In this document: positions 23,985 through 35,676 of the stretch, in pieces
Layout of the letters: the number at the start of each line of letters is the position of its first letter
How positions within the stretch are numbered: the first letter of the stretch is position 1
Source: Culex pipiens pallens
Lineage: Eukaryota > Arthropoda > Insecta > Diptera > Culicidae
Length of the DNA: 64,000 bases
Reading direction: 5' to 3'
Assembly (NCBI RefSeq): GCF_016801865.2
Contig: NC_068938.1
Location: 22,130,873-22,194,872, forward strand
Position numbers and translations under genes: made by a program
The notes under the pieces: model-generated
Databases searched by the model: none
Seen by the model: the letters and a program-made list of their open reading frames with translations, nothing else
Told to the model about the DNA's origin: nothing

Positions 23985-25620
23985 CTTGGCGAACCGCGGC
24001 CGAGGCCTCCACTTCCGCGGAACTTCCGGAACTATAAGGCACTACGTGGCGCGATTCTTTGTGCGGCCTCTTCTAGAACGGCGGCACCGAAACTGCTGCC
24101 CGCTCAGCATTTAATGAGTAATAATTGCACACAAACTGCCTGCGCTGGCTGACATTCGATCTTTTGCTTTGCTTCACTCTTTTTTTCGAATTCACTTTTG
24201 CTTCATTTCCACTTTATTTGCTCGGGGGTCGGAACCGCTCCAATCAATTCTCGCGACCTGCAAAACTGCACACACAAGCACAAGCGGGAACAAACGGTGA
24301 GACCCAATTCGGCTGGTCGATTCGCGGATTTTGGGTGCATCCATTAACCGAAAAACCGGAGCTCCTCTTCCTTCTCCCGTTTCTTCTCTATTTGGCCAAT
24401 ATCGAAAGTGATTTTCTTTTCTAGCCCACGAAGCCGCGGCGGCGGCCAAACCTTTTACGCGTCGTCGTCTAGTAGTTTGGCTGCTTTCTCCCGGCCACCA
24501 CTCCCCCGTCTTCCCCCTCGCGGGAGGAATCAACCGCTCCCGGATGCACCTGCTTTACGCGATCCGGAATTTTCCACCGACGCGACGACGAACTCCCCCT
24601 CGAATTGCACTTCTTTTTTTCCAAAACACGCAACGCAAACTTTCACGCGCAGAACCGATTTGAAGGAATTTTTGGGACGAGAGAGTAACGGACGAAAAAA
24701 ATTTCGGGACGGAGCAGCGAGCTTCTGGTGCGATTCGCGCGGCGCTGTGCTGAGCTGTTGGCTGTCTAATGCCAAGTGTGTAAATCAAAATAAAAATGTC
24801 GGGCGGGCGAGAGAGAGAGAGCAGAAAAAAACGAAAACGGGCAAGCGTTCGCGTTGTCAAAACAATAGAAATGTCAGGTGGAACGAACTCTTCGGAAAAT
24901 GGAGGGAGGGGAAGGAAATGAAAGGGCACGGAAAAAATAAATTAATCGAGAAATTAAAAGTGAGAGTGTGTGCATGCAACATGGAGTTAAACTTTTCGAA
25001 GTGTCATGGGAACCTTCACAGCAGCTGCACAAAAACCAGAAGTTAAGAAAAATCAATGCAACTTCTAGTTGCAATCGCACCTTAAAAAAATATAAACAGT
25101 AAAGTTTTACATCAAAATATAGGAAATAAATAGCAAATAGAGCGTCCAATTTCCTGCAAGAATCCATGGGAATACAAATTTCCCGGGAAACGGAAAATTG
25201 TCAAGGAATTCCCGGGAAATTTAAAATCTATTAAAAATTGTTTTGATCTTGGCTTAGATTATAATTTTGCATCAAAATAAGGGAAATAAGTGTGAAGATC
25301 AGTTAATAGCAACAAGTAAATGTATATTCTTTTCTAATTTTATAAGATCAACTCGTATAATAATTCAAAAAATGATCTTATTTTATTTTAGCACTCCACA
25401 AGCAGTCTTCCATTTTTTTTTCAAATTTATCCATCTAACACCTAATGTTCCACCAGTGCTCCATAATTATTTTACTTTAAATTGTAATTTCTTTAATAGT
25501 AGGTATTTAACGAATTGATGTAATTCTTCTTGCAGAACCTATTTGAAATATTTAATGATACTACATAACACAATTTTCATCACATTTGATCATGGTAAAC
25601 AAAACCATAACAAAATGACA

Positions 25621-25976
25621 AATTGGGTACTAAAGCCCTATGTCAATTTTTACCTACAACCTTGCCTACAACGGTAAAAAACACGATCAAAAACCATTTC
25701 TGATAATTTTTTTTCATTTCAATGCAAAAAAAAAAATTAACAAGACAACATTTTTTCGATGGATCAACTATGGTCCTCCTTGGAACGAGCTGTCAAGTAG
25801 GACCTTCTCTGTCAAGAAGGACCGCGAGGTTAATTTTTCCAAGTTGATTTAAAAATCCATTTTAAACTCTATGTGGTCGTACAAAGGGTCATTTTACTCA
25901 GAAAAATAAGCTTTATCGCTGTAAACAATAATATCAGCAATCTAAGCTTCATTTTAGGACCCAATTTCCTATTTCC
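25621..25976. mobile_element. MITE with AATTGGGT ends, copy 1
   Basis: About 356 bp, with left end AATTGGGTACTAAAGCCCTA and right end TTTTAGGACCCAATT in inverse. The internal phrases CGAGCTGTCAAGTAGGA and AGCTTTATCGCTGTAAACAA recur in inverted orientation at 50002-50269 and, partly, at 43010-43180. Confidence 0.6.
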
Positions 25977-27242
25977 AGATGCTTCTACAATTAATATTAA
26001 ATCAAATAAATTTAAATTCAAAGTATTTTGACTAATTTTGAATTTGAATTTTAATTAGTTCTTTTTTTAAAGAACTGAACAATGAATGGAATTGAACAAA
26101 ATTTTGTAGAGATTCTTATTCTTTTATTTTTTCAGAGCAATTTCACAAAATTTGTTTCCAAAAAGTTGACAATTTGTATATTCCCGCTTGAATTTCGGGA
26201 ATTCTCGGGAAATTTCCATTTTTTTAAATATTTTTTACTGGAAATCCCGCGATTTTTCTAAAATAGAAACAATTTCGCTATGGTTTGACAGGTTAAAGGC
26301 TAGTACGGAGCTCGGATGAACGCAAAACTCCATATCCGAAGTTTTCATAAAGATTTTGTTTTTATAAAAAGGTGCAAAAAAGGTAATTTTTATTTTTTGC
26401 TTTTTGGGTGTTTTTAAAACCGTTCAAAAACGCCCACAAAGCAAAAGATCAATTTATTCTTGGGCTTCTTTTTAAGTAATCGAGGTAAATAAATAATTTG
26501 AGGTAAAAGAATGCATTTAAAGAGCATTGCAATGTCTGATTGATTAAAAAAATCATTTGGAAAATTACATTGAAAATTAAAAAAAAAAATGGTGTAGCTT
26601 CGTTAAGAACCGATTTTGGATAGAAATAAGCCATTACAATAAACTTCAATTTAATGGTAAAACATCTTACAAATTCATAAATTTAAATATTTTTAAATCC
26701 AAAATTTTTAATTTTGCAATTCGAAATGTTGTTGAAACTCTAAAATTTAGAAAGACAGAAATTAAAATAAAATAAAACAAAAACTTCCAATATTAAAAAA
26801 TAAAAAAAAAATAAAATCCTGGGATTTGAAAAAAAAAACTAAACAGTGAAGAGATTTTTTAATGAAAACATATGAAACACAATAGCTAATGGGACCTAGA
26901 TTTCACTTCAGAAATCGATTTATCTGAACGCCACGCAAAAATTTCGCTCCGGAAATCGAATAACGATTTTTTTACTTTTTCTCAAAATGTCTCTGGCCTT
27001 AAATATGAATTTGAAAGAGCTTCAAAGTTATCTGATTTTTTTGTGATTTGGCGACATTTAAGAGTTTGAAAATAAATCAGTTTCAGATGTTCCGATTTTT
27101 TGAATTTAATAATAATAATAATTTATAATTAAAGAATTAAAAAAAAAACAATTTAAGATTCAGGAATTTAAGTATTTAAAAATTTGAGGGTTTAGGAATT
27201 TAGGAATTACAAATTTTAAGAATTTAAGTATTTAGGAATTTG

Positions 27243-27650
27243 AGTATTTAAGATTAAAGAATTTAAGAATTTAAGAATTTAAGAATTTAAGAATTTAAGA
27301 ATTTAAGAATTTAAGAATTTAAGAATTTAAGAATTTAAGAATTTAAGAATTAAGGAATTTAAGAAATTATAATTTAAGAATTTAGGAATTTAAGAATTTA
27401 AGAATTTAAGAATTTAAGAATTTAAGAATTTAAGTATTTAAGAATTTAAGAATTAAAAAAAATAAACAATTTAAGATTCAGGAATTTAAGTATTTAAAAA
27501 TTTGAGGGTTTAGGAATTTAGGAATTACAAATTTTAAGAATTTAAGAATTTAAGAATTTAAGAATTTAAGAATTTAAGAATTTAAGAATTTAAGAATTTA
27601 AGAATTTAAGAATTTAAGAATTTAAGAATTTAAGAATTTAAGAATTTAAG
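27243..27650. repeat. 8-bp minisatellite (AAGAATTT)n in a duplicated block
   Basis: Long runs of the octamer AAGAATTT occupy about 27255-27350, 27385-27455 and 27535-27650. A block beginning ACAATTTAAGATTCAGGAAT is present at 27149 and again at 27466, so the array was itself duplicated with a period of roughly 315 bp. There are no spacers of CRISPR type. Confidence 0.85.
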
Positions 27651-27764
27651 GATTTTTAAAGAAATATTTTTTTTTAGAATTTTGTAGGTCATTTTTAGCA
27701 AAGACAATTTCTTTCAATCATTTTGAACACACAAAACTTTAGCTTTTCCATTCTAAGACCAACC

Positions 27765-27770
27765 TTTATT
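27765..27770 (-). promoter_or_regulatory. Poly(A) signal for NDUFB9
   Basis: TTTATT on the plus strand is AATAAA on the minus strand, 162 bp past the NDUFB9 stop codon, in a reasonable place for 3' end formation. Confidence 0.5.
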
Positions 27771-27931
27771 TTTTTCTATTCAAATGTCGACCATCGAAGA
27801 CAACAGCTCACCTTTGTAATTACATCCATCTAATCAAAAAGCAGAAGGAAGGTTGTTTTGACGCAGTATTTGTTATCGCTTTCTGTAATATTTTTTAACA
27901 CTTTCTTTCCATCTTTGCCTTTGCCCTGTTC

Positions 27932-30900
27932 TCAATGATGGTGCGAATCGGTGGCGGTCGCCTTTCCGTACTGCTTCTCCCACCAGGTCACGTACTCCTC
28001 CTTGCGCTTCTCGCGCCGGGCAAAGTACTCCGGGTATTGGGCCTTCTCCAGCGGGTGCCAGTAGTCCAGCACCCAGTCCGGGGGGATGACTTCACGCTCG
28101 AACGCGACACCACCGGGCGACATGGGGACTGAAAAGATGGGGAAAAGTTGTGGTTATGTATTTTGATACTTGTTTAAGCTTTTTCGATTCCATGGGTTGA
28201 TCCATTGGACATTTTTAAGGTACTCTTATCTTTTTGTCAATTGAAAGTAGCTTTTTGAGTTTTTTTTCATGTTTTTCGCATTTTGAAAAAAGACTTTCGT
28301 AAAGACTTGTCGTGTAAAAATACAAATTGTTATATGAACAGGGATAATTCGACACCAACATTTCAAAAAGCATCATGTACAAACAGTGCGTTTTGAGAAA
28401 AACGCATTTGAATGGTGAGCATCATTTTTCAATTCCCATTTTAATATACACTCAAACCCCGATGGTTTGACACCAACTATTGTCAAACGAACGGGGTCAC
28501 TTTTTAGTTTGACACCCCTTTTACACGGAGCTCACACACACTACCAAACGTTTGTTTTGATAGTGTGCGTGAGCGTCGTGTAAAAAGTGACAGTTCGTCA
28601 CTTTTTAGTTTGACTTTGACCAACCAACGGGGTACAAACTAAAAAAGTGTCAAACGAAAAAGTGACCAACCACCGGGGGTTGAGTGTAAAAGCAAAAGAA
28701 GATGTTCTAATGATAACAAACGATGAAAAACGTTGCTTTTATTGATACTTGATCATCCAAATTCAATAAAACATTATTTCCGTAATTTTATTTGAGAAAA
28801 ACAAACATAACTTCTTTTGAAATCACCAACGTCTATATCACCCTGCTGTCATTGAGGGGGACGCTTTGTTATGATTCGTTTTTCTTCGCCGAATGTACAT
28901 GGCGCTTTTTTCATGATGCTTTTTTTTCGTCACGAGGTTCATGTAGTCTTTTGTTAGACAGGTTGACAGGGCTTTATAAACAGGGACTGCTGATGGCAGA
29001 GATTTTGTTTATGTTACTTTATTTAAAATCATGATTAAACAGACTTTACTGAAGTAACTTTTGCTCATTTTTGGTGGAGAGGTAGCTTATTAGGAGTACT
29101 TTCAGAATATGCAATAACCCAGAAAGTGTCAAAATGTACATGATGCCTTTTGAAATGTTACCGTCGAATTAACCAATTTGAAACAAATATACGTTTTTCA
29201 GACTTAAAAAGCTGCTTTGCTGGGCTAGGAGGAATATGAACATTTCCAGCAGTTTAAGCGGTGAATTTGATTTTTCCAAAACCAGTTTTTTCTGATTTCT
29301 TTAAAAAAAAAGTCATAGCTTTTCCAGAAATTTTAAAATTGGGTCTAAATATGGTGTTCACGTCGGCTTAGAATACACTGTCACTTTTACAATTCCCATT
29401 CAAGCCACACAAAATTATTCAGCACACTACCAGCGAATGGCTGCCAGTTGATGTAAAATGTGAAGGAGCTATTATACTTAAGCAAACAAACAAACTTTTT
29501 GACAGTTTGGCAGCTTGCCTGCTCTTTTTGTTAGGCTGCATTTGTTTGCAAAAACGTCAGTCTACATACATTTGGCTTTTGCTTGCGAATTTATTTGTTT
29601 GATGGCCTTAGTCTAATAGCTCCTTTACTTAGAAAATATATTTATATTATCATTAGAAATACTTTGATCATTTGGTTAGATCCGGAAAAATTAAAATAAT
29701 ATTTTTATTAAATTCTTATGAGTTTTGTAAATTATTCTCAACATTTGAAAATTTTATAATTTATTTTATATTTGGATAAAATTTTGTACACACACTAAAT
29801 TCCTAGGGGTTAATCACTTCGAGTATACTGCATACGCGTATCATACGCACATAATATTCTCATTGTCTGCATACCGTATTGACGATATAGACCCCATATT
29901 CGTCGTATCTGAGGTCATATCTACCCAAATATCAACGTGAATATCATACGCGCATAATACTCGCGCAGTATTCCTTGGCTGCATACCGTATCGACTCCAA
30001 TATTGGCTTCATATTGGTAGTGAATTGCCCTTTGCTAAATTCTGAGTTTCATTTTCAGCTAATATTTACTGAAAACTGCATTACTAATATTTTCAGTAAG
30101 CGTTTCGCTAAATTTCAGTTAAAATTGGTATCGAAACGTCAAACTTTGCTGAAATTTCAGTAATTTTTCATTTACTGTAAAATTCAGTAATGCAGATTTC
30201 AGTGAATTCTGTCATGCGTGTTTGGTATGCATTAGGGTGACAACAAAAATGGGAAATGTTGAAAAATCTTAGGCGCTTGCCTCCTTCGCAAAGACGGTAG
30301 TAACACAATTCATGCCATTTCAATAACAATAACAGTATTTGTTATAGAAATGGCATGAATTTTGTAAAAAGTGTTATGGAATATTTATGCAAAAGAGTTT
30401 AAAGAGTTTATCGCAATTCACAATTTTCAGTGTAAGAACGGGCCTTGACCGATCTTATGCACCAGGTTCCCGACGAACACGCACTGCCCTTACACCTACA
30501 TCTCACCCTTGCTCTGAGTCAGTACGAGCAACACGCTAGAACACGCTTTGAGTGTTCGTGCCAGGCATGCACACCTTCTTTTCCGGTTACGCATTTTAAC
30601 TCGGCCGGGGGTGGTACATTACGTAGGGTTTGATGTAAGTATAAGCGCTTAACCATTTATAGTGTGCCTATCAATTTTCATTAAAGCAAGAACTGTTTTA
30701 TTTTTAGTTTGAATTCAAAAACTAATTGTTATTTTACTGTGTATTGTTTTCTCCTGAAATATTCCCTAATGTTAAGTCGTGTTTATCTGTTGATATTTCT
30801 TCTGTCGCGGTGTTTTGTTACAATATTTTGGTCCTATGCATTTTAGAAAAGTTTTTTCAAAAGTACAATAGTAATATTTGTGTTAATCCTTTAATCATTC

Positions 30901-33900
30901 CATAAATTGAGTAAGGGCTCGAACCTCACTTGCTTAAGAAAAAGGTGAAGTTTCAAAACAATGGACAGTGAAGGAAATATACTATGTAAAGAATCAATAG
31001 TAAAAGAAAGATAGTAATTTATGAAGTAGATAAAGAAATTAACAATAGTTAATAAATTGAGGTAACAAACAAGCTTAGATTGTATTGAGGGCAATTTACA
31101 GGGAAGATGAGAAATTATTCAAATAGATAAATAAAGAAAAGGCACATGATAAACAAAATTGACATCGCTGCCAAATTAAGGGAAAGCAGACAGTTTGTTA
31201 CAGCAGCATCAATTGGTAAAATAGAGTGGAAAAGCGTTGAGAAATAAGAGAATCAAATAAGTAAAATCGAAATCAAATGGAGAATAGTAAACAGAAGCCG
31301 TTTTAGAAAATCAGTGAAAAAAATAAATAAACAGAAGATAGCTGTTAGCTCAAATGGAAAGAAGAGAAACCCCGTTCTGCGATGCTCAGGTACATCCACA
31401 GCAGTTGACTCAACATACTGCGAATCAAAACAATACCGTCTACAAACACAAATTACTTCCCTTTCCCACATTGTCGCGCCCCTTTCTTTTAGCCGTCTCC
31501 ACTCTGACCCTCGCTGGTCAAAGGTTTACGATCCGTTTCCACAGGCCACCAGCTAGGTTACACCTTGTCATCATGATGACTAAACCAAGCCAACGTGGAG
31601 GTAAGAAAATAGGACACTTGCAAGGAACCAGAGCCATGCTGTTTTGTCCAAATAGCACTACGGATGTAGTTGGGCTCCTTCCGGGATGTTCCTCGCCTGG
31701 GTGTCAACCGACGAGTATCATCAGTATCATGCACCCTTGGCCTGCAAAGAGTTTAAAGAGTTTATCATAACCAATTTTTTTATTGGTTGAAAGCCAAAAC
31801 ATCTTGGGAATAACATTTTTTGTTATGGAAAAGTAACTCCAACTGTTATTGGGATGATCAGATAGCTGTTAAAAAAAAAACAAAAAATAATAACAAAGAT
31901 TTGTTCGAAGAATAACTAAAAATGTTACTAGTCTGTTATTACAATAACAATCCAATAAAAAAAATCATAACGGCGAATAACAAAATTTGTTATGAATAAC
32001 ATAAAATGTTATTGGCCTAGTATTTTCAAATATCAAAAAATGTTATTCTCACTTTATTCCCGACTGCACGGGTGTGCCAATTTCGGTTAAGAATTAGGGG
32101 CCGTTTTTCCGGAAGGTGGTGTTAAATGTGTAGAAATGTGATCAAGTGTCTGATTCTAATGTGAAATTTAACGCTTATTAATTTTGTCGAGGAGGGCAAA
32201 GCGATCCGAGTTGATCCTGAAAAGTTGTTAACGATTTAAAAAAGAGATTTTTGCATGAAAAGTTTTTTTTACTAACTTTAAGGCTGATGCGGAGTTCGGA
32301 GGGAACACAAAACTCCATATAAAAAAAACGCCACGAAAAGATTTTTCTTAAGCGGTACACAGCTGAAAAGGAACAGAAACGAAAAGTGGCGTTTGACGTG
32401 TTTTCCCGAGGTGTTTGTTTTCAATATATTTCGATGAAAAAGCTAAATATTATTAAATTGTCTCGCAGAAAAAATATTAATGAAAATTTTTAAATTCAGA
32501 AAAATACTAGTACTCAAAAAAGTACATAGATTTTGAAATTCAGATTTTTTTTTATCATGTATTTATAAATAAACAATACAAAAAAATAAAAATCATTAAA
32601 TCACAAATTCGAAGCTTAAAAAATTCAAGGAATCCAAAATTAGAAAATTCAGAAATTTAATAATAAAAACACAAAAATTCAAAAAAATAAAAAAAATCAA
32701 GGTTTAGAGCATTTCTAATCAAATAATTGATAATGATGCAATAAAAAATATAATTCAAAATTCTAAGAACTTTCAAACAGTTCGTAATCTTTTGTTAAAG
32801 TTGAGTTTCCAACCTAAAACATGACTCCAGAAGTGTTTTTTTTTTGTTATTTGAGATGGCGGCATTTAAGAATTAAAAATTTAAATATTTAATAATTTGA
32901 GAAATGTTTAATTTATGAATTTAGGGATTTTTGAATTCAGAAATTCTAGAATTCAGGAATTTAGGAATTCAAGAATTAAAGGATTTGTAAATGTCTAGAG
33001 TTTTTAAAAAGGTTTTATAAGCTATTGTGTTTAACGTGTTTATAGAACTTTTTGACAAAAAAAACTTTAAAAGTTTAAATCCAACATTTTCGAACTCTAA
33101 TTTTTTAAATTCTCCAATTTTTGAATTGGTGTTTTTTTATCATTCAAAATAGTATTTAAATTTTTTTTCTCCCGAGAACCTCACAGAAGTCACAAAAAGA
33201 ATGCGCAACATTTCTTGACCGCGTTCTTCCGATCTCCGTAATTAGCTTTAACGTTCTGAAGGGACCGTTCCGATCGACTTGGTGTTTTCGGCAAAGTTGT
33301 AGGTTATGGTTAGGAGTTTTTACACCCCTCCCCCCCCCCCCCTCTCCCTTTGTAACAAAAATTCCATACAAATTTTAAATTATTGTTTGAAGCGTAAAGG
33401 AGCTATTAGACTACGACAAAAAAAACAAGCTCGCAAACAAACAAACTTTTTAACAAATTGGCAGTTTGCTTGCATTTGTTTGCAGAAACGTCAGCCTGCA
33501 TACATTTGACTTTGTTTGCGAGTTTGTTCGCCATAGTCTAATAGCTTCTTAACACATCCTTCGTTGCAGTTGCAAAGTTGCATTCAAAAAATACGTATTT
33601 TTAATTTTCGGATTCTTTTTTTTTATATGTGATAGGTGCTTGCATATTTTGCAACACTAGGTGCAAAATCTGGTATCGGAGCTATGATCTTTAAAATAAA
33701 TGGTATTTGAAAAATATTGAAAATCGTGCTTGCCATTTCATTAGGGCACATAACTTTTGTAGACATGAGTGTGTCCCTTTCACACCTTATGTAAACTGTC
33801 ATTTGAGTGAAAGGGATACACTATTGTTTACAAAAGTTATGTGCCCTTTTGAAATGTTAGGCTCCAAATATTGATGTTGCGGGCCAAAGTGAAGCCTTTT

Positions 33901-35616
33901 CCATACTTATAGAATAGCATTGATCAATTTTCTTCGAAAATGATTAACGGCTTCACCTCAAGGGTACAGCCGTTGATCATTTTCGAAGAAAATTGATCAT
34001 CACTCTAAAAGGCTCTGTATTGAATTCAATATAACGAATTTCGGCACCAAAATGAATCAGCATGTGGCGGTTGTTGCCTTCTTAAGGCCACTGAAGGCAT
34101 TTTTGGTCTAAATCAAATATGTTTAAAAATTGTCATTGACGTCCTAGTTGGCAATCATTGATTAATGACGATTTCCATAACTTTGCAAGGAATTGGATAA
34201 TCGTTACCAAAAAGAATCATCACTATTCTAAACAATTTGTAGAAGGAATTTTGGCAAAATATTGATAGCGACGCAAAGTTTATATCTTTGAACGAAAAAT
34301 CATGGCAATGATGGAAGTCTTCACATTAAGATTGCAAAAGATTGAATTACAAGCAAAGTGGATATTATCTGTTTAACAGAAACCTGGTTGGATGATTCCA
34401 TAACTGATGCGACTATTGAAATACAAGGTTACAAATTAGTTCGACAAAACCGTAATCGGCACGGTGGGGGTGTATGTGTATTAGGGTGTTTCATCCAAAC
34501 AAAAAAGTTCTCAGAATCAGGCAAACCGATGTTCCCCTAGTAGAGGATACCCATAGGGACTCTCATGCCAAAAATCAGCCCATTTGGTTGAGAATTGGCC
34601 TGTCCCCAGCGGTGCAAAGTTTACATGTAAATTACTATGGGATTTTTATGCTTTTCGTTCAATCGTTCCTATAGGTCTGGGGACAACATAGATTCACTCG
34701 GAATAAAGACAGGTGTGTAGGGGATGGTCCAATGAACACATTCCAGAAGGAATTAGGGTTGTCCATTCTGTCCCCAAGGTGCGCATTGGATCGACGTCCG
34801 GTGTCTCCAGAATCAACGATTCACCCTTCAAATGTACGCATTGTCTTTAGTATGCTATGACGGCTATCTGAAAATGTCGACGCCCCATGGCAGACGGTGA
34901 ACACGTGGCAGAGCATTCACTCAAGTTTTGGCTCAGAAACATACTTTAAAGTAATAAAATTATAATTTCTGATGTTCCTGTAACAGTTTGAACCATTCCA
35001 AATAACGTACCATGATGATTTTGTAATAATAATGCAATCGTTGCTTCTCAACGTGTTCACCGTCTGACATAGGGCGTCGTAATTTTCACCTAGCCGTCAT
35101 AGCATACTAAGGACAAAGCGTACATTTGAAGGGTGAATCGATGATTCTGGAGACACCGGACGTCGCTCCAATGCGCACCTTGGGGACAGAATGGACAACA
35201 CTAATTCCTTCTGGAATTTGTTCATTGGACCATCCCCTACACACCTATCTTTATTCCGAGTGAATCCATGTTGTCCCCAGACCTGTAGGAACGATTGAAC
35301 GAAAAGCATAAAAATCCCATAGTAATTTACATGTAAACTTTGCACCGCTGGGGACAGGCCAATTCTCAACCAAATGGGCTGATATTTGGCATGAGAGTCC
35401 CTATGGGTATCCTCTACTAGGGGAACCTCGGTTTGCCTGATTCTGAGAACTTTTTTGTTTGGATGAAACACCCTAATGTGTATACTTTAAGCAAAATATT
35501 ACTAAACTTAAAACGAAACCTGATTTTCCTAACTTGATCATGAATGGCGCACAAATCTGTTTCGTCAACGAAGCAAACAATCTTGGCCTTATTTTCAAAG
35601 ATAACTTAGAATGGGA

Positions 35617-35676
<60 letters not shown>

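Larger units (their letters stand above)
23985..27931. other. Pez upstream region and intergenic DNA to NDUFB9
   Basis: The first 900 bp upstream of the Pez start are the least AT-rich part of this gap, with CpG-containing sequence and a (GA) run near 24806-24822; the Pez promoter and 5' UTR should lie here, but no TATA box or certain transcription start can be named. From about 25060 the DNA is AT-rich, with a MITE at 25621-25976 and a minisatellite at 27243-27650. Short reading frames in 23438-25046 overlap one another on both strands and show no conserved domain. Confidence 0.6.

Noticed and set aside
24192..25046. Several 80-212-codon frames upstream of Pez
   Set aside because: They overlap on both strands in the Pez promoter/5' region and lack domains; base composition explains them.
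27243..27650. CRISPR-like array
   Set aside because: The repeats are 8-bp units without unique spacers, in a eukaryotic genome; it is a minisatellite.
31354..31770. 138-codon frame in the 1.3-kb insertion
   Set aside because: It runs through the TSD at its end and shows no recognisable protein family.
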